From: Bradyrhizobium sp. sGM-13
GTDB lineage: Bacteria > Pseudomonadota > Alphaproteobacteria > Rhizobiales > Xanthobacteraceae
Direction of reading: 5' to 3'
Assembly (NCBI RefSeq): GCF_018398875.1
Contig: NZ_JAGWDK010000003.1
Span: 1 to 64,000 of the forward strand
DNA length: 64,000 nt
The notes under the pieces were generated by a model. The model ran no database searches. It was not told the DNA's origin and saw only the letters and a program-made list of their open reading frames with translations. A program made the position numbers and the translations under genes. This document shows, one piece after another, positions 1 through 8,387 of this stretch (position 1 is its first letter; every line of letters starts with the position of its first letter).

Positions 1-180
1 GCCGGGATGCTTCCGCTGTACCTGTATGCTCGTGTGCGTGTTCTTGATGCGCAATGGCACACGAGACCGCGGGTGCAGCCAGCACCCGGTCTTCCCTGCG
101 CCCTCTGTTTGGAGAGGGACGGGAAGTTGAGAGCAAAGCTCGGGCGCAATGCGTCGCGAGAATGCCGCCTCATACTCAGT

Positions 181-318
181 TGTCATCGTCCGCGAAGGCG
201 GACGATCCAGTATCCCAGAGACGTCAGTGATAGAACCGCGAAGCCGCAGCGTACTGGATCTCCGCCGGAGCCTGTCATCGGGCGCGCATTCGCGCGACCC
301 GTTGGCGGGGATGACAGC
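181..318. repeat. Interspersed palindromic repeat in the 1-357 gene-free stretch
   Basis: The stretch before the first gene has no convincing coding signal. From 181 it holds an element that starts with GTCATCGTCC and ends with GGGGATGACAGC, with internal short hairpins such as TCCGCGAAGGCGGA. The inverted ends and hairpins match the style of interspersed elements in Bradyrhizobium-type genomes. Bases 1-180 look like another non-coding repeat or downstream region, but I cannot define its borders. Copy number elsewhere cannot be seen from here. Confidence 0.5.
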
Positions 319-357
319 TTCGTAAGTGGCGCGCTGTGTGAGATGATGGTCGGTCGG

Positions 358-726
358 CTACGCCCCCGCCGGCACCTGATCGAGGAAGCCGGTGATGCTG
401 CGGATGCGGCCGTCGCGGAGGACTGCGAAGTCCGTGCCCTTGATCGGGCTGTCGCCGCCGTCGGGGCCGAGGCCCCAGGAGAAGCGGACGTGGTCGCCAA
501 AGCCATTGGGCTCGCCGATCAGCCTGAACCTGAAATCCGGAAACTTTTGCTGCACGCCCGCGATCAGCGCGTCGACGCCGTCATGGCCGTCGCCCGACAT
601 CAGCGGGTCGATATAGCGCGCATCGCTGGTCCAGTTCTGGCTGAGAATTTCGCGGCGGCGGCTTGGCGTCCGCTCGTTCCACAGATCGATGTAGCTGCGG
701 GCAATCTTGTTGATGTCGGTCATCAT
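358..726 (-). CDS. NTF2-like (SnoaL-type) small protein
   Basis: A 122-residue protein of the NTF2/SnoaL fold. The N-terminal helix pattern (IARSYIDLWNE), the central WTSDARYIDPLMSGDGHDGVDA segment and the late F-x-V-LRDGRI-x-S-x-TGFLD strand are typical of this family, whose members are either small isomerases/hydrolases or non-enzymatic binding proteins. No substrate can be deduced. The start at 726 has an AGGGAGAGC ribosome site directly before tandem ATG codons. It stands alone on the minus strand. A twin inverted-repeat operator lies about 70 bases upstream, so it is probably controlled by a dimeric regulator that is not in this window. Confidence 0.85.
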   Translation of the reverse strand: MMTDINKIARSYIDLWNERTPSRRREILSQNWTSDARYIDPLMSGDGHDGVDALIAGVQQKFPDFRFRLIGEPNGFGDHVRFSWGLGPDGGDSPIKGTDFAVLRDGRIRSITGFLDQVPAGA

Positions 727-792
727 GCTCTCCCTTCGTTCCGGCCGAATGGGCCGGCTGACCGACTATCGAAAAATCCGACACGCCAATCG

Positions 793-829
793 ATTACCTC
801 AGAGGTCAAGGATTGACCTCAGAGGTCAA
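793..829. promoter_or_regulatory. Twin 17-bp operator upstream of the SnoaL-like gene
   Basis: Positions 813-829 form a perfect dyad, TTGACCTC-A-GAGGTCAA, with 8-bp arms around one base. Positions 793-809 hold a second copy with an intact right arm and a degenerate left arm (ATTACCTC). The centres are exactly 20 bp apart, about two helical turns, which suits cooperative binding of two dimers on one face of the DNA. Read on the minus strand, each copy also contains a TTGACC that could act as a -35 box. The regulator is unknown. Confidence 0.6.
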
Positions 830-988
830 GGATTTCGATTTTTGGCAATCATGCATGTTGCGGATGCGGTGCTGACCTATTTCCGACGATCGATCGGGCT
901 AGGGCCTGCGCCGGATCTGGCGTAAAAAGTATGCGACCTCGGCTCTTGCCGTCCTCATCATGGTGTATCGATCAATCAGGGAACGGGC

Positions 989-2128
989 GTGGCAGAGAAA
1001 CCCAGGACGACGAAGCAGCATGCGGGCGCCGACTGGGCGCAGGTATGGCTGTGGCCGCTGGAAGCGACGCGATTGGCGCTCGACAGCTACGCCCAATGGT
1101 TCGCCGATCCCAAGTCTGCGCCTTCCCAGGCGCCGGAGCAGATGCCGCTGGCCTGGACCACGCCAAACGTCGTGGCGCTACAACTTCCGTCGATGCGGCT
1201 GCGGGCGTTTTCGCGAGGCAATGCGGGGCAGCCGGTGCTCGTTTGCGCGCCCTATGCGCTGCACGGCGCGCTGGTCGCGGACTTCGCGCCGGGCCATAGT
1301 CTGGTAGGGGCGCTGCAACGAGACGGCATGAACCGCATCTATGTCACGGACTGGCGCTCGGCCACGCCGGAAATGCGCCATCTGTCGATCGACAATTATC
1401 TGGCCGAACTCAATGTGGCGATCGACGAGATCGGCGCGCCGGTCGATCTTGTCGGCCTGTGCCAGGGCGGGTGGCTGTCGCTGGTCTACGCCGCTCGTTT
1501 CCCCGGCAAGGTGCGGCGGCTGGTGCTTGCCGGTGCCCCGGTCGATGTATCCGCGCCGTCAGAGCTTTCGAAGATGGTGGCCGCACTTCCGCAGGCGGCT
1601 TTCGAGCAGATGGTGCAGCAGGGCGAAGGGATCGTGAGCGGCCAACACATGCTGCGGTTCTGGAACATTCCATTCAGCCAGCATGAGGTCGAAGCCGTGC
1701 TGCAAAGGAATCTTCGCGATGGATCGGACGAGGCGCGCATGCTGCTGGACCGTTTCAAGCGCTGGGATCGCGAGACGCTGGATCTGCCGGGAGCCTATTA
1801 TCTCGAGGCGACCGGCCGGGTTTTTCGCGAGAACCAGATCGCTGAAGGGCATTTCGTCGCGCTCGGCCGCAGGATCGATCCCGCCGAGGTGCGCGTGCCG
1901 GTCTTCCTGCTGGCGGGAGAGAACGACATCGTTGTCCCGCCCGATCAGGCGTTCGCAACCGCGCGGCTTTTGGGCACGCCGCCGGCATGGCTGGAACGGG
2001 CGTCCGAGCCATGCGGTCATCTCAGCCTATTCATGGGGCGCAGGGCCTTGCGCCATTCCTGGCGCCGGATCGCCCGGTGGCTTCAGGCTGATATCGGCGA
2101 TGTCACGGGCGCACGGATCAGCGCGTGA
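989..2128 (+). CDS. PHA synthase-like alpha/beta hydrolase
   Basis: A 379-residue alpha/beta-hydrolase-fold protein. The nucleophile elbow is Gly-Leu-Cys-Gln-Gly-Gly, so the nucleophile is cysteine as in PhaC polymerases, not serine as in ordinary lipases. Asp in GENDIVVPP and His in CGHLSLFMG complete the triad. The upstream PVLVCAPYALHGALVADFAPGHSLV segment and the YVTDWRSAT strand resemble PhaC. At 379 residues it is much shorter than a typical class I PhaC of about 590. It may act on short hydroxyacyl esters or be a PHA depolymerase-like relative. The start is GTG at 989, with GGGAA upstream. Confidence 0.75.
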   Translation: MAEKPRTTKQHAGADWAQVWLWPLEATRLALDSYAQWFADPKSAPSQAPEQMPLAWTTPNVVALQLPSMRLRAFSRGNAGQPVLVCAPYALHGALVADFAPGHSLVGALQRDGMNRIYVTDWRSATPEMRHLSIDNYLAELNVAIDEIGAPVDLVGLCQGGWLSLVYAARFPGKVRRLVLAGAPVDVSAPSELSKMVAALPQAAFEQMVQQGEGIVSGQHMLRFWNIPFSQHEVEAVLQRNLRDGSDEARMLLDRFKRWDRETLDLPGAYYLEATGRVFRENQIAEGHFVALGRRIDPAEVRVPVFLLAGENDIVVPPDQAFATARLLGTPPAWLERASEPCGHLSLFMGRRALRHSWRRIARWLQADIGDVTGARISA

Positions 2129-2199
2129 GAGGCAGATGAAAATACCCCAGATTGCGCCTGCAATCCGGGGCAGCAAGATGGTTTATCGGTTGGCTGACG

Positions 2200-2550
2200 T
2201 TACTTCGCCGCGACCACCATGATCTCGACATTGTACTGCGGGGCGGCGAGCTTGGCCTCGACGGTGGCGCGCGCCGGCGTGTTGCCGGCCGAGACCCAGT
2301 CGTCCCACACCGCGTTCATCTCGGGAAAGGTCTTCATGTCGGTAATGTAGATCGTGGCCGACAAGAGCTTCGACTTGTCGGTGCCGGCCTTGGCGAGATG
2401 GCCGTCGATGATCGAGAGAATGTCCTGAGTCTGCTCGGTCACGCTCTTGCCGGCAGCCTTGCCGGCAACGACGCCGGCGAGATAGACGGTGCTGCCGTGG
2501 ACGACGGCCTGGCTCATGCGAGGTCCGGTTTCGAAGCGCTGGATTGTCAT
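2200..2550 (-). CDS. RidA family (YjgF/UK114) protein
   Basis: A 116-residue RidA-type protein. Family members form trimers and hydrolyse reactive 2-aminoacrylate/enamine intermediates, protecting PLP enzymes. The signature PARATVEAKLA near residue 95 includes the conserved arginine that contacts the substrate carboxylate, and the GTDKSKLLSATIYITDM segment is also typical. The start is preceded by AGGAGA. It lies just downstream of the flavin dehydrogenase on the same strand with about 120 bases between, so co-transcription is possible. Other members of the superfamily act in specific catabolic pathways, so the exact substrate is open. Confidence 0.9.
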   Translation of the reverse strand: MTIQRFETGPRMSQAVVHGSTVYLAGVVAGKAAGKSVTEQTQDILSIIDGHLAKAGTDKSKLLSATIYITDMKTFPEMNAVWDDWVSAGNTPARATVEAKLAAPQYNVEIMVVAAK

Positions 2551-2671
2551 ATTGTTCTCCTGATAGGGGGCGGCGGTTACTTAGCGCGCTCGTGTCCTAT
2601 GCGCCACTGCGTTATTTGCATTGAGATTGGAGCCGCCATGCCGAGACAAGCCCGGCCATCGCGGCAAGAAG

Positions 2672-4330
2672 TCAGGAGGCCGCCTTTGCCGCCGCGCGTC
2701 CCGCATTCCTCCCTGAGAACAGGCAGCCGCCGAGGAAGGTGCCTTCCAGCGAGCGGTAGCCATGCATGCCGCCGCCACCGAATCCGGCGGCTTCGCCGGC
2801 GGCGTACAGCCCCCTGATGATCTCGCCGTTGGTGCCGAACACGCGCGAGTCGAGATCGGTCTCGAAACCGCCCAGCGTCTTGCGCGTCAATATGTTGAGT
2901 TTGACCGCGATCAGCGGGCTGTGTTCGGGGTCGAGAATCCGATGCGGCTTTGCGGTGCGGATCAATTTGTCGCCGATGTAGCGGCGCGCATTGTGCAGGT
3001 TCATCACCTGCGCGTCCTTGACATAGGGGTTGGTGATCTCGCGGTCGCGTGCCTCGATCTGCGCCTTGATGTGATCGGGCTTGAGCAGGTCGCTGCCGGC
3101 GAGCGCGTTCATCGCGCTGACGAGGTCGCCGAGATTGTCGCGCACGATGAAATCGGCGCCGTTCTGCTTGAACGCTTCCACCGGCGCCGGAGCCCCCTTG
3201 TTGGTGGCGCGCTTGATCGTCATGCGCCAGCTCTTACCCGTGAGATCGGGATTCTGCTCGGAGCCGGAGAGCGCGAACTCCTTCTTGATGATGCTCTGGG
3301 TCAGGATGAACCAGGAGTAATCGTAGCCGGTCGACATGATGTATTGCAGTTGGCCGAGCGTGTCGGAGCCGGGGAAGAGCGGCGCAGGCAGGCGCTTGCC
3401 CGTGGCGTCGAACCACATCGAGGAGGGGCCGGGCAGGATACGGATGCCGTGGCGCGGCCAGATCGGGTTCCAGTTCCGGATACCCTCGACATAGTGCCAC
3501 ATCCGGTCGCGGTTGATCAGCCGCGCGCCGGCCGCCTCGGTGATGCCGATCATGCGGCCGTCGACATGTTCGGGCACGCCGGAGATCATGAATTTCGGCG
3601 GCGCGCCCAGACGCTTCGGCCAGTTCTGCCTGACCATGTCATGATTGCCGCCGATGCCGCCGGAAGCGACGATCACGGCCTGCGCACGCAGCGTGAAATC
3701 GCCGACGACCTGGCGCGAGGAGGTCTTGCCGCGCTCGACGCTGTCGGGCTCGAGCACCGAGCCGCCGATCCCCTCGACCGCGCCGTTCCTCATCATGAGT
3801 GTGTCGACGCGGTGGCGGAACTTGAACGTTAACCGGCCATTTTTTTGCGCTTCGCGCGCGCGGCGTTCGAACGGCTCGACGATGCCCGGGCCGGTGCCCC
3901 AGGTGACGTGAAAGCGCGGCACCGAATTACCGTGGCCCATCGCGTCATAGCCGCCGCGCTCGGCCCAGCCGACCACCGGAAAAATACGGTGGCCCATAGC
4001 GCGCAGCCAGTCGCGCTTCTCGCCGGCCGCGAACGCGACATAGGCTTCCGCCCATCGCTTCGGCCAATGGTCGTCGTCGCGGTCGAAGCCCGCGGTGCCC
4101 ATCCAATCCTGCAATGCGAGATCAAACGAATCTTTAATGCCGAGCCGGCGCTGCTCGGGAGAGTCGACTAGAAACAATCCGCCGAACGACCAAAAGGCTT
4201 GTCCGCCAAGGCTTTGTTGGCCTTCCTGGTCGACGACAATGACGCGCTTGCCGGCATCTGCGATCTCCGTCGCCGCGACCAGCCCCGCCAAGCCACCGCC
4301 GACCACAATTACGTCTGCATCGTCAGCCAT
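2672..4330 (-). CDS. FAD-binding dehydrogenase (KstD/fumarate reductase-like)
   Basis: A 552-residue flavoprotein of the FAD-binding-2 family. The dinucleotide motif VVGGGLAGLVAA sits at about residues 7-18, followed by an E/D-rich strand end (VVDQEG). The C-terminal GFETDLDSRVFG, YAAGEAAGFGGGGMHGYRS and GTFLGGCLFSGR segments are typical of 3-ketosteroid dehydrogenase/fumarate reductase relatives. I chose the start at 4330, which has a strong GGGGGAGGAAACG site, over an upstream in-frame start at 4477 that adds 49 unconserved-looking residues. The substrate is unknown. Probably cytoplasmic, since no signal peptide is seen. Confidence 0.85.
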   Translation of the reverse strand: MADDADVIVVGGGLAGLVAATEIADAGKRVIVVDQEGQQSLGGQAFWSFGGLFLVDSPEQRRLGIKDSFDLALQDWMGTAGFDRDDDHWPKRWAEAYVAFAAGEKRDWLRAMGHRIFPVVGWAERGGYDAMGHGNSVPRFHVTWGTGPGIVEPFERRAREAQKNGRLTFKFRHRVDTLMMRNGAVEGIGGSVLEPDSVERGKTSSRQVVGDFTLRAQAVIVASGGIGGNHDMVRQNWPKRLGAPPKFMISGVPEHVDGRMIGITEAAGARLINRDRMWHYVEGIRNWNPIWPRHGIRILPGPSSMWFDATGKRLPAPLFPGSDTLGQLQYIMSTGYDYSWFILTQSIIKKEFALSGSEQNPDLTGKSWRMTIKRATNKGAPAPVEAFKQNGADFIVRDNLGDLVSAMNALAGSDLLKPDHIKAQIEARDREITNPYVKDAQVMNLHNARRYIGDKLIRTAKPHRILDPEHSPLIAVKLNILTRKTLGGFETDLDSRVFGTNGEIIRGLYAAGEAAGFGGGGMHGYRSLEGTFLGGCLFSGRNAGRAAAKAAS

Positions 4331-4613
4331 CGTTTCCTCCCCCGTGCCGTTTTGATTCAAGCCCGCGTCCTCGCGTGCGGTCAACGGCAATCGGACTCTG
4401 CTGTAACGCATCGCCACCTCGGCAAGAGTCGTTTGTTCCAGTTTGGGACCTTTGCGCGCGGCGGGTGCAGCGGCCAAGCAACACTTAATTTGAATTTGTT
4501 TTGACTAGCTGTGGCTGCCTAGACAAAATCACGATCTCAAACGACGCTACGCCACGTCTTGCATCACGAAGACGATCAGATTCGGTTTCGACATTTTTGG
4601 ACTGGGGCGGGAT

Positions 4614-5084
4614 ATGAAGCTGGTGACGGGGTTGCTTGCCGCGGTGCTGCTGCTGGCGGGAGTGGGGGCGAGCCAGGCAGTGGTGCGGATAGCCGATGAT
4701 CGCGGCGGCCGGATCGGCACCTACGTCGACAGGTATCAGGGCCTCCGCTCCTCGGGCGAAACCGTCATCATCGATGGGCTGTGCGCCTCGGCCTGCACCA
4801 TCGTGCTCGGCGCGGTTCCCCATGACCGCATATGCGTTACCTCGCATGCCAATCTCGGCTTCCATGCGGCCTGGGATTTCGGCGCCAACGGCCGTGCCAT
4901 CACCAACCCCGAAGCAACCCAGATGCTGTATTCGATGTATCCGCCCCCGGTACGGAGGTGGATCGCGGCCCGCGGTGGCCTGACCCAGCGCATGCTCTTC
5001 CTGCGTGGCAAGCAGCTTCAGGCGATGTACAGGCCCTGCTATCTCGACGCTCAGGCCTCCTCGAACAAGCCGGCCCCGCGCTGA
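4614..5084 (+). CDS. Secreted ClpP/crotonase-fold-like small protein
   Basis: A 156-residue protein with a clear signal peptide (residues 1-22, ending ASQA). The core reads TVIIDGLCASACTIVLG followed by LGFHAAW. In ClpP-like serine peptidases a serine in this position and a following histidine form the catalytic pair, so Ser in CASAC and His in GFHAA are candidates. The SPGG-type oxyanion segment is not obvious, so the protein may be inactive or divergent. The same CASAC signature recurs in the membrane-anchored protein at 33779-34582. Probably periplasmic. Function unknown. Confidence 0.7.
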   Translation: MKLVTGLLAAVLLLAGVGASQAVVRIADDRGGRIGTYVDRYQGLRSSGETVIIDGLCASACTIVLGAVPHDRICVTSHANLGFHAAWDFGANGRAITNPEATQMLYSMYPPPVRRWIAARGGLTQRMLFLRGKQLQAMYRPCYLDAQASSNKPAPR

Positions 5085-5155
5085 TCCCGAACGGGTGCGG
5101 CTCCGCAACGCCGGAGCGTCGTCAGGCTCAGTCCACAACAACAGCCTGCCGGATC

Positions 5156-5653
5156 CTAGGCAGCGCGCGCTTCGTGGGCGACGTACTCGCGCGTCACGTT
5201 TCCAACGTTTGCATCGATCCAGGCGGCCATCTCCTGTTCCTCCTGGAGTGATGCCTGAAGCGGGGCGCGCGCGGATTCCATACCGGCCGCGCCGCAAAGT
5301 TCCAACAGGGACTTGTAGGCCGCGATCTCAAAATGTTCGAACGCATTGTTTGCGAACGTGTTCTTCAGAATTTCGTCGCCCGCCATCGCGTTCAGCATCG
5401 CAGCGGTGTTGCCCATTATCGATTGCGCCGTGTCCTTCAGGCTGGAGGTCGTTTCGCCGCAGGACTCGAGGCACTGCTCCAGTCGCTTGAGCTGGCCATT
5501 CGTCTCTTCCAGATGGGCTCGAACCTTGGCCTTGACTTGCGGGTAATCGTCCAGCCGCTCAGACTGCCGCTCCAGCAGCTCACGGGCCTGGACCTCCATC
5601 GAATGTGCGTTACGCAACCCGACCACAAAGATATCACGAGCACTGGTTGCCAT
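5156..5653 (-). CDS. Ferritin-like DUF892 (YciE/YciF) protein
   Basis: A 165-residue all-helical protein matching the DUF892/YciF family, four-helix ferritin-like bundles associated with stress responses. The pattern is typical: an N-terminal FVVGLRNAHSMEVQARELLERQ helix, an HLEETNGQLKRLEQCLES helix, a central MAGDEILKNTFANNAFEHFEIAAYKSL helix pair, and a closing EEEQ-like QEEQEMAAWIDANV segment. The Glu and His positions in EHFE and EEQE are the presumed metal ligands. It lies beside another ferritin-like gene (DUF4142) on the same strand, separated by about 85 bases. Confidence 0.9.
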   Translation of the reverse strand: MATSARDIFVVGLRNAHSMEVQARELLERQSERLDDYPQVKAKVRAHLEETNGQLKRLEQCLESCGETTSSLKDTAQSIMGNTAAMLNAMAGDEILKNTFANNAFEHFEIAAYKSLLELCGAAGMESARAPLQASLQEEQEMAAWIDANVGNVTREYVAHEARAA

Positions 5654-5738
5654 TGTCGTCTCCTTTCAGATTGACTATTGAGGCACAATCAACAGAGATG
5701 CTGAGCGTTCCTCGCCGACGGCCTTTTTCGAATGCCAG

Positions 5739-6380
5739 TTACTTTCGCTTCTCTCGATCTCCTGGCGGCACCTCAGCTTGCCTCTGCTGCGCCATTTCCA
5801 TGGCAATGGCCTGTGCCATCCGGAGATGGCTCAACACAGTCGGCAGGACGTCCGATGCGAAGTTCTTCAGTTCCGCGTTCTCGCCTGAACCGATCTCGTA
5901 TTGCAGAAGCTGTGCTGCCTTCTGATGCTCGATGATCTGGCCCTGGATGTAGGCGTGGTCGAACTGGGCGCCGTCAGATTGTTCGAGCCTGACGCGCATG
6001 GCTTTGTGTTCCTCGTTCGGTCGATCGGCCGGCGCAATGCCGCCCGCCTTTGCAAGCGCCGATAACCTGTCATTCGCAGCGCCGTGGTCACGGATCATGC
6101 GCTGGGCAAATTCCTTCACGGCCCGGCCCGATGCTTTTTGTGCCGCAAGCTTGCCGAACTCCACCTCAGCTATTCCGCTAGCGGTTGCCGCGTGAATGAA
6201 GGCTAGGTCCGGCTGATTGGTTTGCCGCGGCGCGGGCACACCGGGCGCTGATTGTTTGGTGCCTGGCGGCATGCCGCCGGGATTGCCGGGTGCCGGGCTC
6301 GCCGGATTGGTCGATTGGGCAAGGGCGGGTGGCGCAAGAAGCGCAACGGCAAGCGATGCGAAGGCAACGAAGCGATTCAT
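5739..6380 (-). CDS. DUF4142 periplasmic protein
   Basis: A 213-residue secreted protein: signal peptide at residues 1-21 (ALLAPPALAQ), a Pro/Gly-rich linker to about residue 55, then a helical DUF4142 domain. Its recognisable segments are FIHAATASGIAEVEFGKLAAQKASGRAVKEFAQRMIRDH and the later HQKAAQLLQYEI. DUF4142 is ferritin-like and often found in the envelope of soil bacteria under general stress control. The specific role is not known. It sits between the DUF892 gene and a di-heme cytochrome gene, all on the minus strand, which suggests an envelope or oxidative stress group. Confidence 0.9.
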   Translation of the reverse strand: MNRFVAFASLAVALLAPPALAQSTNPASPAPGNPGGMPPGTKQSAPGVPAPRQTNQPDLAFIHAATASGIAEVEFGKLAAQKASGRAVKEFAQRMIRDHGAANDRLSALAKAGGIAPADRPNEEHKAMRVRLEQSDGAQFDHAYIQGQIIEHQKAAQLLQYEIGSGENAELKNFASDVLPTVLSHLRMAQAIAMEMAQQRQAEVPPGDREKRK

Positions 6381-6434
6381 TTCAACCTCCTTTGGCGGCC
6401 AAGGGACGCTGACCGCCGCGAGCGCAGGGTGGCG

Positions 6435-7829
6435 TCAGAGCGTGAGCATGTAGGCCACCAGCGAATCCTTCTCTTCCTGTGTCAGCTTCAGGCCGAGCAC
6501 CAGGTTGAAGAACTCGACCGTGTCGGCGAGCGTCAGCAGCCGCCCATCATGCAAATAGGGCGGCGAGTCCTTGATGCCGCGCAACGTCAAGGTCTTGATT
6601 GATCCATCGGGCAGCGCCACCAGTCCGTTGACGGTCTGGCCTATATTGTAGAAACGCTCGAGCTTCAGATCGTGCATGTTGTTGTCCAGGAACGATGTCT
6701 GCGGCGTATGGCATTGTCCGCACTGGCCCTTGCCCAGAAAGACCTGTTCTCCTGCGAGTTCCTGCTGGGTCGCCTTGCTGGGGTCCAGGCGTCCCAACGG
6801 GTTGAGCTTCGGTGCTGGCGGGAAGTCGATGATGTTTTGCATCTGCGCCATCATCGGCACCTGATCAAATCGGTCCGGCAGGTTCACGCCCTTGCGTTGC
6901 GCGCTGACGTGATCGCCGTTGAAATACGCCGTCCGCTGCTCGAATTGGGTGAAGTCCTCTACCGAGCGTAGCGATCGTTTCGAGCCGTGAATCTGCTGAT
7001 TGAACATGCCACGAAGGCTCACCGTGTCGAGGCGGAAGCGCGCTGCCTGCGGACGAACGTCGGGCGTTAGGTGGAAGGCCGCGTTGGTGTGGAAGTTCGC
7101 ATGGCAGTCAAGGCAGGTGACGCCAAGACTCTGGTCCGAGCTCTTGCGATCCTCTGTCTGGTTGAACTCTTCCTGCGGGAACGGCGTCAGCAGGAGACGC
7201 AGTCCCTCCATCTGCACAGGGGTAAGGAGGCCGACCATTAGTTGATAATAATTCTTGATTGTCAGGAGCTGGCCGTGGGAGACGTCGCCCAACTCCGGGT
7301 GGGTTGTGAGAAAGATCGGCGGTGGAAACTCGGGCGTGAACCGATCCGGAAGGTCGAAATCGACATCGAAACGCCTGATATTGCGGAGCTCCTGCCGGCC
7401 TACCTCATCGATCTGCTGGTTCGGAAAAACCTGACCGCCAGTCGCCTGTTTGACGTGCGGCAGCGGTATGAATCCGGCCGGCAGCAGGCCGCGCTCGCGG
7501 ATCTCGTCCGGGCTCATCGCCGACAGGCTGTCCCATGTAACGCCCGCGGGGAGCTTGACACGCACACCGCCCTGCACCGGCTTTCGTCCGCCCGACATAA
7601 TGACGTTGGCAATCGGCCGATTCGAGAGGTCGTAGCGCTGCTCAAGCAGGGCCTGCTGGCGCTGCATGACCTGCGGCTTCTGGGCCTCATCGAGCGCCTT
7701 CACGGCGTCGAACGGCAGCGTCGGAAGTGGCCGATAGGTCGCGTCGGGAGGAAGGGGATCGGCTAGCGCGGCGACTGCAAGCAGGCCTGCTCCGGCCAGC
7801 AAAAGAGCAACTCTCAGGCGTTTTGACAT
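6435..7829 (-). CDS. Secreted di-heme c-type cytochrome (cytochrome peroxidase-like)
   Basis: A 464-residue protein with an N-terminal signal peptide (MSKRLRVALLLAGAGLL, cleavage near AALA). Two c-type heme motifs are visible: Cys-Leu-Asp-Cys-His near residue 239 and Cys-Gly-Gln-Cys-His near residue 369. The C-terminus (LRGIKDSPPYLHDGRLLTLADTVEFFN) is the classic end of the MauG/cytochrome c peroxidase superfamily. Likely a periplasmic electron carrier or peroxidase. I chose the start at 7829, with GGAGG seven bases upstream, because a longer frame to 8177 has no signal peptide at its start. It is divergent from the small membrane protein and SCO genes. Confidence 0.85.
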   Translation of the reverse strand: MSKRLRVALLLAGAGLLAVAALADPLPPDATYRPLPTLPFDAVKALDEAQKPQVMQRQQALLEQRYDLSNRPIANVIMSGGRKPVQGGVRVKLPAGVTWDSLSAMSPDEIRERGLLPAGFIPLPHVKQATGGQVFPNQQIDEVGRQELRNIRRFDVDFDLPDRFTPEFPPPIFLTTHPELGDVSHGQLLTIKNYYQLMVGLLTPVQMEGLRLLLTPFPQEEFNQTEDRKSSDQSLGVTCLDCHANFHTNAAFHLTPDVRPQAARFRLDTVSLRGMFNQQIHGSKRSLRSVEDFTQFEQRTAYFNGDHVSAQRKGVNLPDRFDQVPMMAQMQNIIDFPPAPKLNPLGRLDPSKATQQELAGEQVFLGKGQCGQCHTPQTSFLDNNMHDLKLERFYNIGQTVNGLVALPDGSIKTLTLRGIKDSPPYLHDGRLLTLADTVEFFNLVLGLKLTQEEKDSLVAYMLTL

Positions 7830-7836
7830 TGATGGC

Positions 7837-7850
7837 CTCCGACTTCGGAG
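7837..7850 (-). promoter_or_regulatory. Short hairpin overlapping the cytochrome gene's ribosome site
   Basis: CTCCGA and TCGGAG form a perfect inverted repeat, and the GGAG arm is part of the GGAGG Shine-Dalgarno of the di-heme cytochrome gene starting at 7829. Pairing would mask the ribosome site. The stem is short and its loop very tight, so the effect may be small. The rest of the 346-base gap 7830-8175 shows no gene or repeat that I can support. Confidence 0.3.
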
Positions 7851-8175
7851 TGCGCAAGGTGAGCGCGACAAATGCAGGCTCCCAACGCAGATCGCTGCCA
7901 AACGCGTGCTACTCCTCTTTGTTCCTAATGAAACACTGCAGCGGCGGTGCTTGCCGATTTCGACTGCGTCATTCGCAACTTCTGCTGGACATCGCCTCGG
8001 CAGATTCGCAAGGTCTACCCCCACGTGTGGAAGCACCTCAGCGCGTCGCGCTTGCTGCGGCCCTCTCCGGCGACATCGCCGTCGCTTTTGCCGCAGCTTG
8101 CCCCTCCGCATGACGTGATCCAGCCCACGGCCATTCCGCTTGCTTGCTCGGGGAACTCGCCCTATCTGAACCTTC

Positions 8176-8364
8176 ATGGTTCAGCCGATCTCCACCCGAC
8201 AGGACATAGTGGCCGCCCGGCAAAGCGGGGTGCCCGTGGCGATTGGTTGGAGCGCTGCCGGCCTCGGTGCGCTGGCCGTGCTCGGCGCGGCTGCATTGTG
8301 GTTCCATTACGGCACCACGGTGTTTTTCGAAATGATCGCCGCCGGCATCTCGGCCTGCTTCTGA
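8176..8364 (+). CDS. Small single-pass membrane protein
   Basis: A 62-residue protein with a polar N-terminus (MVQPISTRQDIVAARQ) and one or two hydrophobic stretches from about residue 20 to the end (AIGWSAAGLGALAVLGAAALWF and FFEMIAAGISACF). It ends 23 bases before the SCO gene on the same strand, so the two are probably co-transcribed. Short membrane proteins next to copper-delivery genes are often oxidase-assembly accessories, but there is no motif here to prove that. No strong ribosome site is seen before the ATG. Confidence 0.6.
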   Translation: MVQPISTRQDIVAARQSGVPVAIGWSAAGLGALAVLGAAALWFHYGTTVFFEMIAAGISACF

Positions 8365-8387
8365 CCGGGCAATAGGGAATTCCTGAT

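Noticed and set aside
7..816. 269-codon plus-strand frame at the start of the window
   Set aside because: Runs through an interspersed repeat and the complement of the SnoaL-like gene; Arg-rich and without a domain.
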